From Ferruginibacter sp. (lineage in GTDB: Bacteria > Bacteroidota > Bacteroidia > Chitinophagales > Chitinophagaceae), in NCBI GenBank assembly GCA_014379905.1, contig JACMKX010000169.1:1-64000 (forward strand): a DNA stretch of 64,000 bases, written 5' to 3'. The notes under the pieces were generated by a model. The model was given only the letters and a program-made list of their open reading frames with translations, had not been told where the DNA came from and did not search any database. The translations under genes and the position numbers were made by a program. Positions within the stretch are counted from its first letter, which is position 1. The number at the start of each line of letters is the position of its first letter. Positions 29,903 to 40,961 of this stretch are shown piece by piece.

Positions 29903-30289
29903 TTTTATGTTTATGTATTTTTTTGAAACTAGTTAAAGGTATCGCCACATACGTATTGTTGCTAAGTTTAGTTGAATAAGAATGTGAAAGCTTTGTTAGG
30001 GTTGGCATGTACCCGAATACAATGATCCTGCAAAATTAATAAGTGCAGGGTATTAAATATGTAATCCAGGCGACAATTATAACAATGCCTGTTGCCATGC
30101 TGGGTGCTAAGCTGGAAAAAAATTAATACGGAGCGTTAAAAAGTTCAGTCATGTACTTATGTACAAGCGTGCGACGCCAATGAAGTCATATAATTGTCGT
30201 GAAGCCGGGCCCATAACTCTTTTACCCCAGCAGAAATGTTTTGCCCCATGATTGCAACAATAAAAAGTGGTTGGTATAATTGATGGTTA

Positions 30290-31948
30290 TCATTTATCAG
30301 TGAGTACAATCCTGCTTCTTTGTAATGCACGGTCAAATGTCGCCAGCACATTGCCTTTCCCGATTTTAAACAATAGCCGGGCTTTTTTCAACTCCTGGGT
30401 AACCTGTTCACTTTCCAGTTCCGAAAGGATGAGTTTGGTGCCGCTATTCCTGGTCTCTTTATGCAGATCTGCCAGCATCCGTATGCCGGTTGAATCAATA
30501 ATGGGCACCCGCCGCATACGGACGATGAGCACTTTTGGTGTTTTTTCAATGAATTTCATCGCGTCTTTGAATTTATAAGCGGCGCCAAAAAATAAGGGGC
30601 CGTTTATTTCAAATACTTCAACTCCCTCGGGGATTGAATAATTGCCGACCGGCTCATTATCCTCTTCCTGTTCTTCTTTATTCATCTCCCGCGTAAGAAT
30701 ATTTACATTGCTCGATTTGGTCATGTTTCGCATAAACAGGAATGCTGCCAATACCATTCCTATTTCGATAGCAACCGTTAAATCCACAATCACGGTTAAC
30801 AGGAATGTGATGAGCAATACAGCCACATCACTACGCGGGCCTTTCACCACCGAAATAAAACTATGCCACTCACTCATATTATAAGCTACTACCACTAATA
30901 TACCAGCCAGCGTGGCCATCGGGATCAGGGCGGCCCATTTGCCCACAAACAGGATAATGATTAATAAAACAATTGCGTGAACAATACCGGCAATGGGTGT
31001 ACGCCCGCCATTTTTTACGTTGGTAGCGGTACGGGCAATGGCGCCGGTAGCGGGAATACCACCAAACAATGCCGAAAAGATATTAGCCGTTCCCTGCGCA
31101 ACCAGTTCCATATTAGAACGATGGCTGCCACCGATCATGCTGTCGGCTACTACTGCAGACAGTAAGGACTCAATGCCACAAAGCAATGCAATTGTAAATG
31201 CAGGTTGTACCAGGTGTTTGATGGTCAGGAAATCTATATGTGGCAGGGAAGGCGTTGGAAAGGATGAATGGATGCTGCCAAAGCGGCTGCCAATAGTTTC
31301 TACGGGCAAATGAAAAATTTGTACGATGGCGGTGGTAATGAGTATGGCAATTAATGAACCCGGTATTTTATGGGTTATATATGGCCAGGCTAATATGGTA
31401 ATTACGGTTACCATTCCAATGATGGTTGCGGTAATGCTAAAACTGCTGAAAGAAAGAAAGTAAGCCTGCCATTTATTAATAAAGTCGGCCGGTACATTAC
31501 CCATTTGTAAACCAAAAAAATCTTTCATTTGCGAGGAAAAGATGATTAAGGCAATACCACTTGTAAATCCAACGATCAACGGGTGAGGAATGAATTTAAT
31601 AATAGATCCCAACCTGGCAAATCCCATAATGATCAGCATAATGCCGGCCATAAAAGTGGCGATGATCAGTCCATCAATGCCATAAACCTGCACAATGCCA
31701 TACACAATTACGATAAAGGCGCCGGTAGGACCGCCTATTTGCACCTTACTGCCTCCCAGCGCTGAAACGATGAATCCGGCTATTACCGCTGTAAACAACC
31801 CTTTTTCCGGTGATACTCCTGAAGCAATCGCGAAAGCAATCGCAAGCGGTAATGCTACTATTCCAACTATTAAACCTGCTAGCAGGTCTTTGCCAAACTG
31901 CTGCCGGCTATAGTTTTTTAATGTATCAAGTATCTTTGGTTTAAACAT
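30290..31948 (-). CDS. SulP-family anion transporter with STAS domain
   Basis: 552 aa; [55 protein letters not shown]-terminal STAS ([19 protein letters not shown]). Confidence 0.95.
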   Translation of the reverse strand: MFKPKILDTLKNYSRQQFGKDLLAGLIVGIVALPLAIAFAIASGVSPEKGLFTAVIAGFIVSALGGSKVQIGGPTGAFIVIVYGIVQVYGIDGLIIATFMAGIMLIIMGFARLGSIIKFIPHPLIVGFTSGIALIIFSSQMKDFFGLQMGNVPADFINKWQAYFLSFSSFSITATIIGMVTVITILAWPYITHKIPGSLIAILITTAIVQIFHLPVETIGSRFGSIHSSFPTPSLPHIDFLTIKHLVQPAFTIALLCGIESLLSAVVADSMIGGSHRSNMELVAQGTANIFSALFGGIPATGAIARTATNVKNGGRTPIAGIVHAIVLLIIILFVGKWAALIPMATLAGILVVVAYNMSEWHSFISVVKGPRSDVAVLLITFLLTVIVDLTVAIEIGMVLAAFLFMRNMTKSSNVNILTREMNKEEQEEDNEPVGNYSIPEGVEVFEINGPLFFGAAYKFKDAMKFIEKTPKVLIVRMRRVPIIDSTGIRMLADLHKETRNSGTKLILSELESEQVTQELKKARLLFKIGKGNVLATFDRALQRSRIVLTDK

Positions 31949-31951
31949 CCC

Positions 31952-32236
31952 TTATTCATTAGTTAACGTTAAAGCAAATTCCCTTTTGATATGTTGAAAA
32001 TATATTCTTGCCATATTCGAATTACTCCATTGCAAGGCATCCATATTCATTGGGTTTAAAGTTTCCAGATGAGTAATGTTTTCATTAACAAAGTCGGCAA
32101 CTTTCCCTGTATCCATTTTATTTTGTTCCAGTTTTTTTAGCGAGTTATCTATCAAAATTTTCACTTCTTCCTGTGAACCGGCAACCAGGATTTTATTGAA
32201 TAGTGTTGCCTGGTAATCATTTAGAGAAATTGACAT
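31952..32236 (-). CDS. hypothetical protein (94 aa)
   Basis: MSISLNDYQATLFNKILVAGSQEEVKILIDNSLKKLEQ...; internal ATG at 32236 more plausible than the ORF-track start. Confidence 0.65.
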   Translation of the reverse strand: MSISLNDYQATLFNKILVAGSQEEVKILIDNSLKKLEQNKMDTGKVADFVNENITHLETLNPMNMDALQWSNSNMARIYFQHIKREFALTLTNE

Positions 32237-32408
32237 GACTGTTAGTATTTTTTTTATTAAAGTAATATTAGTGTATGCAGGTGGCCTCTGCTTTTTTAAA
32301 TCCCCTTCGCTTTTTTGTGCCGGTGTTGATGATGGTGCCGGAATATAATAAAGCAGATATGAAGCTGTATTAGCTTGCATGTATAATGAGAAGCCGCTTT
32401 ACCGGTGC

Positions 32409-33020
32409 TCATATTTTTATCCAGAATTTTAAGGTGTTATCTATTTCAGTGCCTACTACCAGGAAATCTTCCGGCACTTCGTCTTCGAGACTATGAAATG
32501 TTGCTAACCTTGTTCCGGCAGGCTTTTGTTCCAGTTGTTTCAATAGGTAGCGGCTGTAATAATGATATAATTCTGGAGAGTAAGTTATACTGCTATCAAT
32601 TTTTTCGGAAAAGTCAAAATTTTCATAAAAGGAATTATAGAAATAGAAATGATCATAGTTTTTAAAATTCAGTTGTGTAAAATTACCATGAATAAAATCA
32701 ATATTTTTTAATCCTAAATTATTAACTGCATTTTTCGCATGATCAACTAATTTTTTCCGTTGTTCCACACCCGTGTAAAATGCATTGGGCATCGATTGAG
32801 CGGCGCCTATACAAAATTTACCTACCCCGCTTCCGATGTCCAGTATCCGGACGTTTTTTTCAGCAGCAAGAAACCTCGCCGCTTTCCGTGCAACGTTTAA
32901 TGGGGTCCAGTGTTTTGTTGCAAGCGACTGTATTGAAGCCGGGTACAATAAATGAAATTTTTCGTCTGAACTAAACCATTTATCGGTTTGTGAAATAGCC
33001 GGAGTTGCTACAGAGAGCAT
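32409..33020 (-). CDS. class I SAM-dependent methyltransferase
   Basis: 203 aa; VRILDIGSGVGKFCIGAAQSMPNAFYTGVEQRKKLVDHA. Confidence 0.85.
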   Translation of the reverse strand: MLSVATPAISQTDKWFSSDEKFHLLYPASIQSLATKHWTPLNVARKAARFLAAEKNVRILDIGSGVGKFCIGAAQSMPNAFYTGVEQRKKLVDHAKNAVNNLGLKNIDFIHGNFTQLNFKNYDHFYFYNSFYENFDFSEKIDSSITYSPELYHYYSRYLLKQLEQKPAGTRLATFHSLEDEVPEDFLVVGTEIDNTLKFWIKI

Positions 33021-33592
33021 AATGAATTTGAATTTTATTTGATATTGAATGTATATTGTTCTATTAGTAAGGATGTTTTTTAGCTGGCATAAAAGGCGGA
33101 ATTAAGACTTAGGTTCTTTTTGAAAGAAATTTCTTATGTCAACAGATTTTTTAAGATGCGGATGAAGTATTCTGCAAAGTTAACGGTTATTTTTTCCGAT
33201 AAGGTAAGCCTTATCAGTTTTAAAGGTGATTGTTGTCAATTTCTGCATTATTGTGTTGAGTATCATATTAAACATGAAGGAGATTAACCGGAATATTTTC
33301 TGAGAAGTTTTAATGATTACTTTTCCGCGAAAAATAAGATATGCCCTTCATCTAGTATTGATTGAACCGCTAAATATCCGGGATTTGCAATCCATGAACC
33401 TGATAATTTAGTATATGTGTGGGAATTATGCAATTGGGTAACCATTCAACTATAAGCAAGCTTGCCCGTGTATGAATTTACTTTGCTGAAGATCAAATAT
33501 GAAAGTTTGCGAAATCTTCAGTAATTTCAATTTTTATCCAAACACTTAAAAATAAGAAATAACAGGAAGCTGTTAATTAGAAGTGAACCATT

Positions 33593-34204
33593 ATGAAGGA
33601 TTTGAAATTATTTATTGAATCAGGTATATTGGAATCCTATGTAATGGGTGCCGTAACGCTTGAGGAAACTGACCTCGTTGAGCAAATGGCCGCGAGTTTT
33701 ATCGAGGTCAGGGCAGAGATCGATTCGATCAGTGAAGCGATTGAATTTTATGCTTTTTCACACGCAGTAGCGCCGGATCCAATAGTTAAGCCCTTTTTGT
33801 TAGCAACGATCGATTTTACTGAACGGCTCAAAAATGGAGAGCAGCCCTCTTTTCCACCCGAATTAAAGGAAGGTTCAACAATCAGCGATTTCTCCCAATG
33901 GCTAAGCAAGGCGGATATGGTTTTACCACAGGATTTCAAAGACCTGCACGCTAAAATAATAGGCTATACACCCAGTTCAATTACAGCAATTGTATGGATA
34001 AAGGAGCTGGCGCCACAGGAGGTACATGACAATGAATATGAGAAATTCCTGGTAGTAGAAGGTAGCTGCACTATTAGTGTTGGCGAAGCCATGCATCCTT
34101 TACTGCCGGGAGATTATTTTTCGATTCCCCTTCATGAAAATCACCGGGTAATTGTTACTTCTTCCATCCCCTGTAAAGTTATATTGCAAAGGATCGCGGC
34201 TTAG
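33593..34204 (+). CDS. ChrR-like cupin-domain anti-sigma-type protein
   Basis: 203 aa; N-terminal anti-sigma-like helical part (ESGILESYVMGAVTLEETDLVEQMAASF) plus C-terminal cupin (VHDNEYEKFLVVEGSCTISVGEAMHPLLPGDYFSIPLHENHRVIV). Confidence 0.75.
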   Translation: MKDLKLFIESGILESYVMGAVTLEETDLVEQMAASFIEVRAEIDSISEAIEFYAFSHAVAPDPIVKPFLLATIDFTERLKNGEQPSFPPELKEGSTISDFSQWLSKADMVLPQDFKDLHAKIIGYTPSSITAIVWIKELAPQEVHDNEYEKFLVVEGSCTISVGEAMHPLLPGDYFSIPLHENHRVIVTSSIPCKVILQRIAA

Positions 34205-34287
34205 ATTGGGTATTGGGTGCCGGATTCTGGATACTTGATTCTGGATACATGATTCTGGATACATGATATGAATTACCGGGTACTGAT
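34204..34287. repeat. degenerate heptamer array (12 units)
   Basis: gattggg tattggg tgccgga ttctgga tacttga ttctgga tacatga ttctgga tacatga tatgaat taccggg tactgat, abutting the stop codon of the cupin gene. Confidence 0.85.
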
Positions 34288-35107
34288 ATTTAAATTATAC
34301 AATATTATTTCGATGGCCTTAAAAATATACACCTGTCGGCCTTGATGCACCAGGCAGACTTTTTTATTTTATCCTGCGAAGCTGAAGTGTTTTGTCAAAA
34401 GAATAGATTCTGTCTGAAACAACCGGGTAACAGGTTTGCGAACTACAGCGGCTAATCCCGAATTAATAAAGTAAAAGAAAGCAACGGTTGGAAAAAATAA
34501 AATTTCCGAATATTATTCTCCTTTACTATTGATTACCACGTCTCCATCTATCATTTTTCACCGTGCATTTATAAACCCGATCCTGCCCGGTTTGCATTCC
34601 TGCCCAGCTCACAGAGTTCGGTCTTTTCTCCGCATCATTCAGAATCAATTGATATAAATCCTCATTTGTCGCGGGGTTGCCCGCACTAAAAGGTTGTAAT
34701 GCAGCAACAATGCTTGCCCGGGCCTGCAATCCGGTAAAACTTTAGGCGGGCGAATGAATTTAGGACACCAGTTGAACACACATACATACATTTTGTCATA
34801 TTTTTGCATTGTCTATTGATTATAAATTAGCCGGATTCTATTTCGCTAGCTTGGGATATAAACGGGTGCTTTTCCTGTTTTGAAATACCAGTTGAAACAG
34901 GTTTCCTAAACAAAAGGTGTCGTTGATGTGTTGATAGGGAATCACCTGAGCGTATAGCAAATATCCAAAATTGATCGAATTTAACTACAATAGTATTTGT
35001 TAATTGGTGAAATCTATGTAAAGGTCTTTTCCCATCAGTAAGTCAGGAACAGGTGGTTGCGGTGAAAGTTTTGCGGTGTAACTTTGTAATGAAAGAATAC
35101 TATTATA

Positions 35108-36553
35108 ATGAATAATAATAATGAAATACTGGAGCGGTTAACCACTGAGGTATACGAATACGGATTCGTTACTGATATCGAAATGGATATCGCACCCAAC
35201 GGGTTGAATGAAGAAACGGTACGGTTTATCTCTGCAAAGAAAAATGAACCAGGATGGTTACTCGAATGGCGGCTTAAAGGATTGCGTCAATTTCAGCAGG
35301 GCGAAATGCCCAACTGGCAAAATTTTGAAATGCCTGCCATTGATTTCCAGGGCATATCCTATTATGCGGCGCCCAGCAAAAAGGCGAAGTACAACAGTTT
35401 GGATGAAGTAGATCCTGAACTGCTGGCCACTTTTGAAAAGCTGGGCATTCCTTTAAACGAACAGAAAGCCTTGTCGGGGGTAGCGGTAGATGTGGTATTT
35501 GACAGCGTATCCGTTGCCACTACTTTCAGGGAGAAGTTACAGGAGCTGGGTATTATTTTTTGTTCTTTCAGCGATGCGGTAAAAGAGCATCCTGATCTGG
35601 TGAAAAAATATCTCGGTAGCGTAGTGCCCTATACGGATAATGTTTTTGCTTCCCTTAATGCTGCGGTGGTATCGGATGGGTCTTTCGCCTATATTCCAAA
35701 AGGTGTTCGCTGCCCCATGGAATTGTCTACTTATTTCCGTATCAACGCAAAAAATACCGGGCAGTTTGAAAGAACGCTAATAATTGCAGATGAAGGAAGT
35801 TATGTAAGTTACCTTGAAGGTTGCACTGCGCCCATGCGCGATGAGAACCAGTTGCATGCCGCGGTAGTGGAACTCATTGCACTCGACAATGCAGAGATCA
35901 AGTACTCCACAGTGCAAAACTGGTACCCGGGTGATAAAGACGGCAAAGGCGGTATTTTCAATTTTGTTACCAAACGGGGTATCTGTAAAGGCGTTAATTC
36001 AAAAATATCCTGGACGCAGGTAGAAACCGGTTCTGCCATCACCTGGAAATACCCCAGCGTTATCCTGCGTGGCGATAATTCAACAGGCGAATTTTATTCC
36101 GTGGCGCTTACAAAAAATAAGCAGATAGCCGACACTGGTACAAAGATGTTCCATATCGGTAAAAACACCCGCAGCAGGATCATTTCAAAAGGTATTTCCG
36201 CGGGCCAGGGCAATAACAGTTATCGCGGTCTTGTGCAGGTGGGTATTGGCGCTGAAAATGCCCGCAACTTTACTCAATGCGATTCATTGCTGATTGGTGA
36301 CGAGTGTGGCGCGCATACTTTTCCTTATATAGAATCGAAGAATAGTTCAGCCATCGTTGAGCATGAAGCCACTACTTCAAAAATTGGCGAAGACCAGATA
36401 TTTTATCTCAATCAAAGGGGCATTGCTACAGAAAAGGCGGTGGCACTGATCGTTAATGGTTACGCCAAAGAAGTATTGAACCAGTTACCCATGGAGTTTG
36501 CAGTAGAGGCACAGAAATTGCTGGCGATTTCTCTGGAGGGAAGTGTGGGGTGA
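35108..36553 (+). CDS. sufB: Fe-S cluster assembly protein SufB
   Basis: 481 aa; [59 protein letters not shown]. Confidence 0.98.
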   Translation: MNNNNEILERLTTEVYEYGFVTDIEMDIAPNGLNEETVRFISAKKNEPGWLLEWRLKGLRQFQQGEMPNWQNFEMPAIDFQGISYYAAPSKKAKYNSLDEVDPELLATFEKLGIPLNEQKALSGVAVDVVFDSVSVATTFREKLQELGIIFCSFSDAVKEHPDLVKKYLGSVVPYTDNVFASLNAAVVSDGSFAYIPKGVRCPMELSTYFRINAKNTGQFERTLIIADEGSYVSYLEGCTAPMRDENQLHAAVVELIALDNAEIKYSTVQNWYPGDKDGKGGIFNFVTKRGICKGVNSKISWTQVETGSAITWKYPSVILRGDNSTGEFYSVALTKNKQIADTGTKMFHIGKNTRSRIISKGISAGQGNNSYRGLVQVGIGAENARNFTQCDSLLIGDECGAHTFPYIESKNSSAIVEHEATTSKIGEDQIFYLNQRGIATEKAVALIVNGYAKEVLNQLPMEFAVEAQKLLAISLEGSVG

Positions 36554-36729
36554 TGCCTCCGGTCCCTAAAAGGTAGGTCTTCGAAGCGTCTATTGAAATT
36601 TCGGTTGACTTAAAAGGTAATATTAGATTTGATTATTGGCCGGATATTCATGATTTATTTTTTGCGGGGTCAGCAAATGATGAATAATCTTTTATAAAAA
36701 TGCAAAACAAAAATTAATACACGAACAAC

Positions 36730-37494
36730 ATGTTAATTATAAAAAACCTGAAGGCATCTGTTGAGGGAAAAGAGATTTTAAAAGGCGTTAACCTGGAGAT
36801 AAAGGCGGGGGAGGTCCATGCCATCATGGGACCAAATGGTTCGGGCAAAAGTACCCTGGCTGCAGTATTGGCGGGAAACCAAAATTATGAAGTGTTAGCC
36901 GGGGAAGTGACGCTAGACGGTAATAACCTGCTTGAAAAGACGCCGGAAGACCGTGCAAGGGAGGGGGTGTTTTTAGCATTTCAATACCCTGTTGAAATAC
37001 CCGGTGTATCTAATATTAATTTTTTAAGAACTGCCATGAATGAGATCAGGACGTACCGCAACCTGCCCCCAATGGAATCAAAAGAATTTTTGAAATTGGT
37101 AAAGGAAAAACAAAAGCTGGTTGAATTTGACGCGGCCCTTACCAACCGCTCGCTAAATGAAGGGTTTTCCGGCGGTGAGAAGAAGAGAAATGAGATCTTT
37201 CAACTGGCGATGCTTGATCCTAAATTAGCTATTTTGGATGAAACGGACTCTGGTCTTGATATTGACGCGTTGAGAATCGTTTCAAATGGCGTAAATAAAC
37301 TGCGTACCGAAAAAAATGCCTTTATCATCATAACGCACTACCAGCGTTTATTGGATTATATCGTTCCCGATTTTGTACACGTTTTGTACAATGGGCAGAT
37401 TGTAAAAACTGGCGGTAAAGAACTGGCCCTTGAACTGGAAGAAAAAGGATACGACTGGCTGAAAGAAGCATCCAAAGAAACAGAACTTGTATAA
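36730..37494 (+). CDS. sufC: Fe-S cluster assembly ATPase SufC
   Basis: 254 aa; [53 protein letters not shown]. Confidence 0.98.
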   Translation: MLIIKNLKASVEGKEILKGVNLEIKAGEVHAIMGPNGSGKSTLAAVLAGNQNYEVLAGEVTLDGNNLLEKTPEDRAREGVFLAFQYPVEIPGVSNINFLRTAMNEIRTYRNLPPMESKEFLKLVKEKQKLVEFDAALTNRSLNEGFSGGEKKRNEIFQLAMLDPKLAILDETDSGLDIDALRIVSNGVNKLRTEKNAFIIITHYQRLLDYIVPDFVHVLYNGQIVKTGGKELALELEEKGYDWLKEASKETELV

Positions 37495-37504
37495 CAGCAT
37501 ATTC

Positions 37505-38836
37505 ATGGTTAAACAAATAACAAATACTTTATTCGATCAGTTCATTGCTGATTTTGAACTGCGTTCTCTTATATCTGCGTCTGCTGAAACAACTGAATTG
37601 CATACGCTCAGGGAAACTGCTTTCGAACAGTTTAAACAAATAGGTTTTCCGAATACAAAAGTGGAGGACTGGAAATACATTAATCTCACCCCTTTTTTAA
37701 AGGAAGATTTCATTACAGAACCGGGAGATGAGCTATCGATGACCCGTGATGAAGTGATAGCTAAGGCAAAGATAAAAAATCTGGATGCTTATAGTATAGT
37801 GCTGGTGAATGGCCAATACCTTTCAGCCTTGTCTGATACCATTCCGGGCGAAGAAATTTCACTGTCGTCTCTTTCAGCAGCAACAAACCAGCCCTCGTTT
37901 AAGGCGCATTTTGGGAAATACATCCCCCTGGATAAAAATCATTTTGCCGCTTTAAATACTGCCTTGTTCCGGGATGGTTTATTTATATCAATAAAAGACA
38001 AAGCGGTGGTTGATAAACCTATACATATCATTCACATCGTTTCTTCGGATAATAACCTGTTTTTACAACCACGCCACCTTTTTGTAATGGGGGCAGGGGC
38101 AGCACTACAAATTGTTGAAAGCTTTATATCCGGCGACAGTTCCGCCATGGGCGGCGCAAAAATTTTCGTGAACAATGTTTCAGAAATAGTGTTGGGCGAA
38201 AGGGCAAAATTGCAGCATTATTATATCCAGACAGGTAATGAAAACACCAGTTATATCCACCATACAGAAATCGTGCAGGAGGCTTACAGCCTTTACAATA
38301 ATTACAAGTCATCTTTTCCCGGAACAGGGTTATTGCGCAATAACCTGAATGTATCATTAAATGGGGAACATATTGAAAGCCATTTATACGGTTTATATCT
38401 TGCGGGCGGGCGGCAGTTGATAGATAACCATACCATTGTAGACCACCTGAAACCAAATTGCCAAAGCAATGAATTATACAAGGGCGTAATGAAAGATGAA
38501 GCCGTTGCAATCTTCAACGGTAAAATATTTGTAAGAAAAGGCGCCCAGAAAACCAATGCATTCCAGAAGAATAACAACCTGATGCTGAGTAAAAAAGCTG
38601 TGGTAGATTCCAAACCGCAATTGGAGATCTTTGCTGATGATGTAAAATGCAGTCATGGCTCCACCATCGGGCAATTCAATGAAGACGCGTTATTTTACCT
38701 GAAGGCGCGCGGAATAGGGGAGGAAAAGGCAAAGGCATTATTGATCCATGCTTTTGCCTATGATGTAACAGAGAAGATACCAATCCCGGCAGTAAAAGCC
38801 TACATTAATGAGTTGATTGAAGAGGGATTGAAATGA
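37505..38836 (+). CDS. sufD: Fe-S cluster assembly protein SufD
   Basis: KVEDWKYINLTPFL, DDVKCSHGSTIGQFNEDALFYLKARGIGEEKAKALLIHAFA; ATG 37505 preferred. Confidence 0.96.
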   Translation: MVKQITNTLFDQFIADFELRSLISASAETTELHTLRETAFEQFKQIGFPNTKVEDWKYINLTPFLKEDFITEPGDELSMTRDEVIAKAKIKNLDAYSIVLVNGQYLSALSDTIPGEEISLSSLSAATNQPSFKAHFGKYIPLDKNHFAALNTALFRDGLFISIKDKAVVDKPIHIIHIVSSDNNLFLQPRHLFVMGAGAALQIVESFISGDSSAMGGAKIFVNNVSEIVLGERAKLQHYYIQTGNENTSYIHHTEIVQEAYSLYNNYKSSFPGTGLLRNNLNVSLNGEHIESHLYGLYLAGGRQLIDNHTIVDHLKPNCQSNELYKGVMKDEAVAIFNGKIFVRKGAQKTNAFQKNNNLMLSKKAVVDSKPQLEIFADDVKCSHGSTIGQFNEDALFYLKARGIGEEKAKALLIHAFAYDVTEKIPIPAVKAYINELIEEGLK

Positions 38837-38874
38837 TTAGTAATAAGAAATAATTTTTGATAATCGGCCTATCC

Positions 38875-38994
38875 AGCCCTGAAAGGATGCAATATCCAAG
38901 CGATGGGTGAAGCCAATAACCCATCGTAAAAGATAATTTAACCCTGAAAGGGCTTAATACAAAAGCAGCGGGTGAAGCCCGTTGCGATATCATT
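38875..38994. repeat. tandem REP-like hairpin units between sufD and sufS
   Basis: Two related units with CCCTGAAAGG(G) followed by (CGATGGGT/GCAGCGGG)TGAAGCC; stems CGATGGGT/ACCCATCG (38901-38908/38919-38926) and GCAGCGGG-TGAAG-CCCGTTGC. Confidence 0.7.
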
Positions 38995-39112
38995 GGGTTG
39001 CGTTGTCGGCACGTTTTCGTTGAAAAAAATACAATTCAAGTAAACCCATCACCATTCAACAACCATAATTTTTCTAAAAGCATTGACTATAAAAACAGCT
39101 ACAGCGCGGTTT

Positions 39113-40366
39113 ATGAAAACAAATACTGATATATTGAAGGAAATTATAGACATACAAAAAATCCGGAAAGATTTTCCCATACTTGATTCAATAATAAATG
39201 GCAGACCCTTAGTTTACTTTGATAATGCGGCCACCTCACAAAAACCATGGAGCGTTATTAAAGCTATTGAACATTATTATACTGACCTCAACAGTAACGT
39301 GCACAGGGGTGTACATCATTTAAGTCAGCAGGCAACAAATGCTTTTGAAGCTTCACGCAAAAAAATAGCTGATTTTATCAATGCGGCATATGATCATGAA
39401 GTGATCTTTACAAAGGGCACTACGGAAGGCATTAACCTGGTGGCGCATAGCTATGGGAAAAAATTTGTGCAGCAGGGCGACACGATCATTATATCCGCTA
39501 TGGAACATCACTCCAATATTGTTCCCTGGCAATTACTTTGTGAAGACAGAAAAGCAACACTGAAAATTATACCCATCAATGAAAAGGGAGAGTTGTTATT
39601 AGATGCATTTAAAGCAATGCTGGATGAAAAAGTAAAGCTCGTTTCAGTTACCTATGTTTCCAATTCGTTGGGCAGCATTAACCCAGTAAGGGAAATTATT
39701 GAACTTGCCCATCGGAAAAACATCCCGGTTTTACTGGATGCGGCGCAGGCGGTACAGCATATCCCGATTGATGTGCAGGAATTGGATGTAGATTTCCTTG
39801 CTTTCTCCGGTCACAAAATGTACGGCCCAACGGGTATTGGTGTTTTATACGGCAAGCAAAAATGGCTGAATCAAATGCCGCCTTACCAGGGTGGGGGGGA
39901 AATGATAAAATCTGTAAGTTTTGAAGCAACCACTTACAACGAATTACCTTTTAAATTTGAGGCCGGCACTCCCAATATCGAAGCGGCCATTTGTTTAGGT
40001 GCCGCTGTTGATTATATTAATGAAACGGGGTTGGAGAATATTCAACATTATGAGCAGGAATTGCTGGAATACGCCACCGGTAAATTATCGGAAATTGACG
40101 GAATAAAGTTTATAGGGACTTCAGATAACAAAGCAAGCCTTGTGTCATTTATTATAGAGAATGTACATCCTTATGATGTAGGCGTTATCCTCGATCAACT
40201 CGGTATAGCCGTACGAACAGGCCATCACTGCACGCAACCCCTCATGGATTTTTATGGGATACCTGGTACCGTGAGGGCCTCCTTTGCTTTTTATAATACC
40301 AGAGCAGAGATTGATACTTTGGTGGAAGGCGTGCGTAAAGCCGTGTCTATGTTAGCGGTAAAATGA
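39113..40366 (+). CDS. sufS: SufS-type cysteine desulfurase
   Basis: PLVYFDNAATSQKP, NVHRGVHHLSQQAT, FSGHKMYGPTGIGVLYG, VRTGHHCTQPLM; start could also be 39083. Confidence 0.96.
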   Translation: MKTNTDILKEIIDIQKIRKDFPILDSIINGRPLVYFDNAATSQKPWSVIKAIEHYYTDLNSNVHRGVHHLSQQATNAFEASRKKIADFINAAYDHEVIFTKGTTEGINLVAHSYGKKFVQQGDTIIISAMEHHSNIVPWQLLCEDRKATLKIIPINEKGELLLDAFKAMLDEKVKLVSVTYVSNSLGSINPVREIIELAHRKNIPVLLDAAQAVQHIPIDVQELDVDFLAFSGHKMYGPTGIGVLYGKQKWLNQMPPYQGGGEMIKSVSFEATTYNELPFKFEAGTPNIEAAICLGAAVDYINETGLENIQHYEQELLEYATGKLSEIDGIKFIGTSDNKASLVSFIIENVHPYDVGVILDQLGIAVRTGHHCTQPLMDFYGIPGTVRASFAFYNTRAEIDTLVEGVRKAVSMLAVK

Positions 40367-40513
40367 ATCATCGATAGGTGAATGGTCAATGGTGAATGGG
40401 TAATACATCCAACGATCATCGGCCAACAAACAACGACCAACAAACAACGACCAACAAACAACAAACAACGACCAACAAACAACGACCAACCCCCAACAAC
40501 CAACCCCCAAACA
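40367..40513. repeat. degenerate heptamer array (21 units) between sufS and sufE
   Basis: atcatcg ataggtg aatggtc aatggtg aatgggt aatacat ccaacga tcatcgg ccaacaa acaacga ccaacaa acaacga ccaacaa acaacaa acaacga ccaacaa acaacga ccaaccc ccaacaa ccaaccc ccaaaca; starts at the base after the sufS TGA. Confidence 0.9.
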
Positions 40514-40532
40514 ACTATTCTAAATCAACCCA

Positions 40533-40961
40533 ATGACAATCAACGAAATACAGGATGAATTGATTGAAGAGTTTTCCCTCTTTGGTGACTGGATGGAAAA
40601 ATATGAACACATCATCCAGATGGCAAAGGAACTGCCGGTGATAGCGGAACGGTATAAGCTTGACGAAAACCTGATAAAAGGATGCCAGGCAAAAGTATGG
40701 CTGCACCCAGATTTTAAGGATGGCAAAATACTATTCAGCGCCGACAGTGATGCCATCATTACCAAAGGCCTGGTAAGCATGGTAGTTCGTATTTTGTCAA
40801 ATCATACCCCTGCAGAAATTGTTCATGCTGATCTTTATTTTGTTGATGCCATCGGGTTGAAAGAGCATCTTTCCATGACCCGCTCCAATGGATTATTATC
40901 TATGTTAAAGCAGATGAAAATGTATGCCCTGGCGCTGCAATCCACACAAAACGTAAATTGA
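40533..40961 (+). CDS. sufE: SufE-family sulfur acceptor protein
   Basis: 142 aa; KYEHIIQMAKELPVIAERYKLDENLIKGCQAKVWL. Confidence 0.96.
   Translation: MTINEIQDELIEEFSLFGDWMEKYEHIIQMAKELPVIAERYKLDENLIKGCQAKVWLHPDFKDGKILFSADSDAIITKGLVSMVVRILSNHTPAEIVHADLYFVDAIGLKEHLSMTRSNGLLSMLKQMKMYALALQSTQNVN

Noticed and set aside
38124-38674. Minus-strand ORFs of 128, 103 and 66 aa inside sufD
   Set aside because: Antisense to conserved sufD; shadow ORFs.
40367-40513. CRISPR array
   Set aside because: Repeat unit is 7 bp with no spacers of regular length and no cas genes; it is a degenerate heptamer array.
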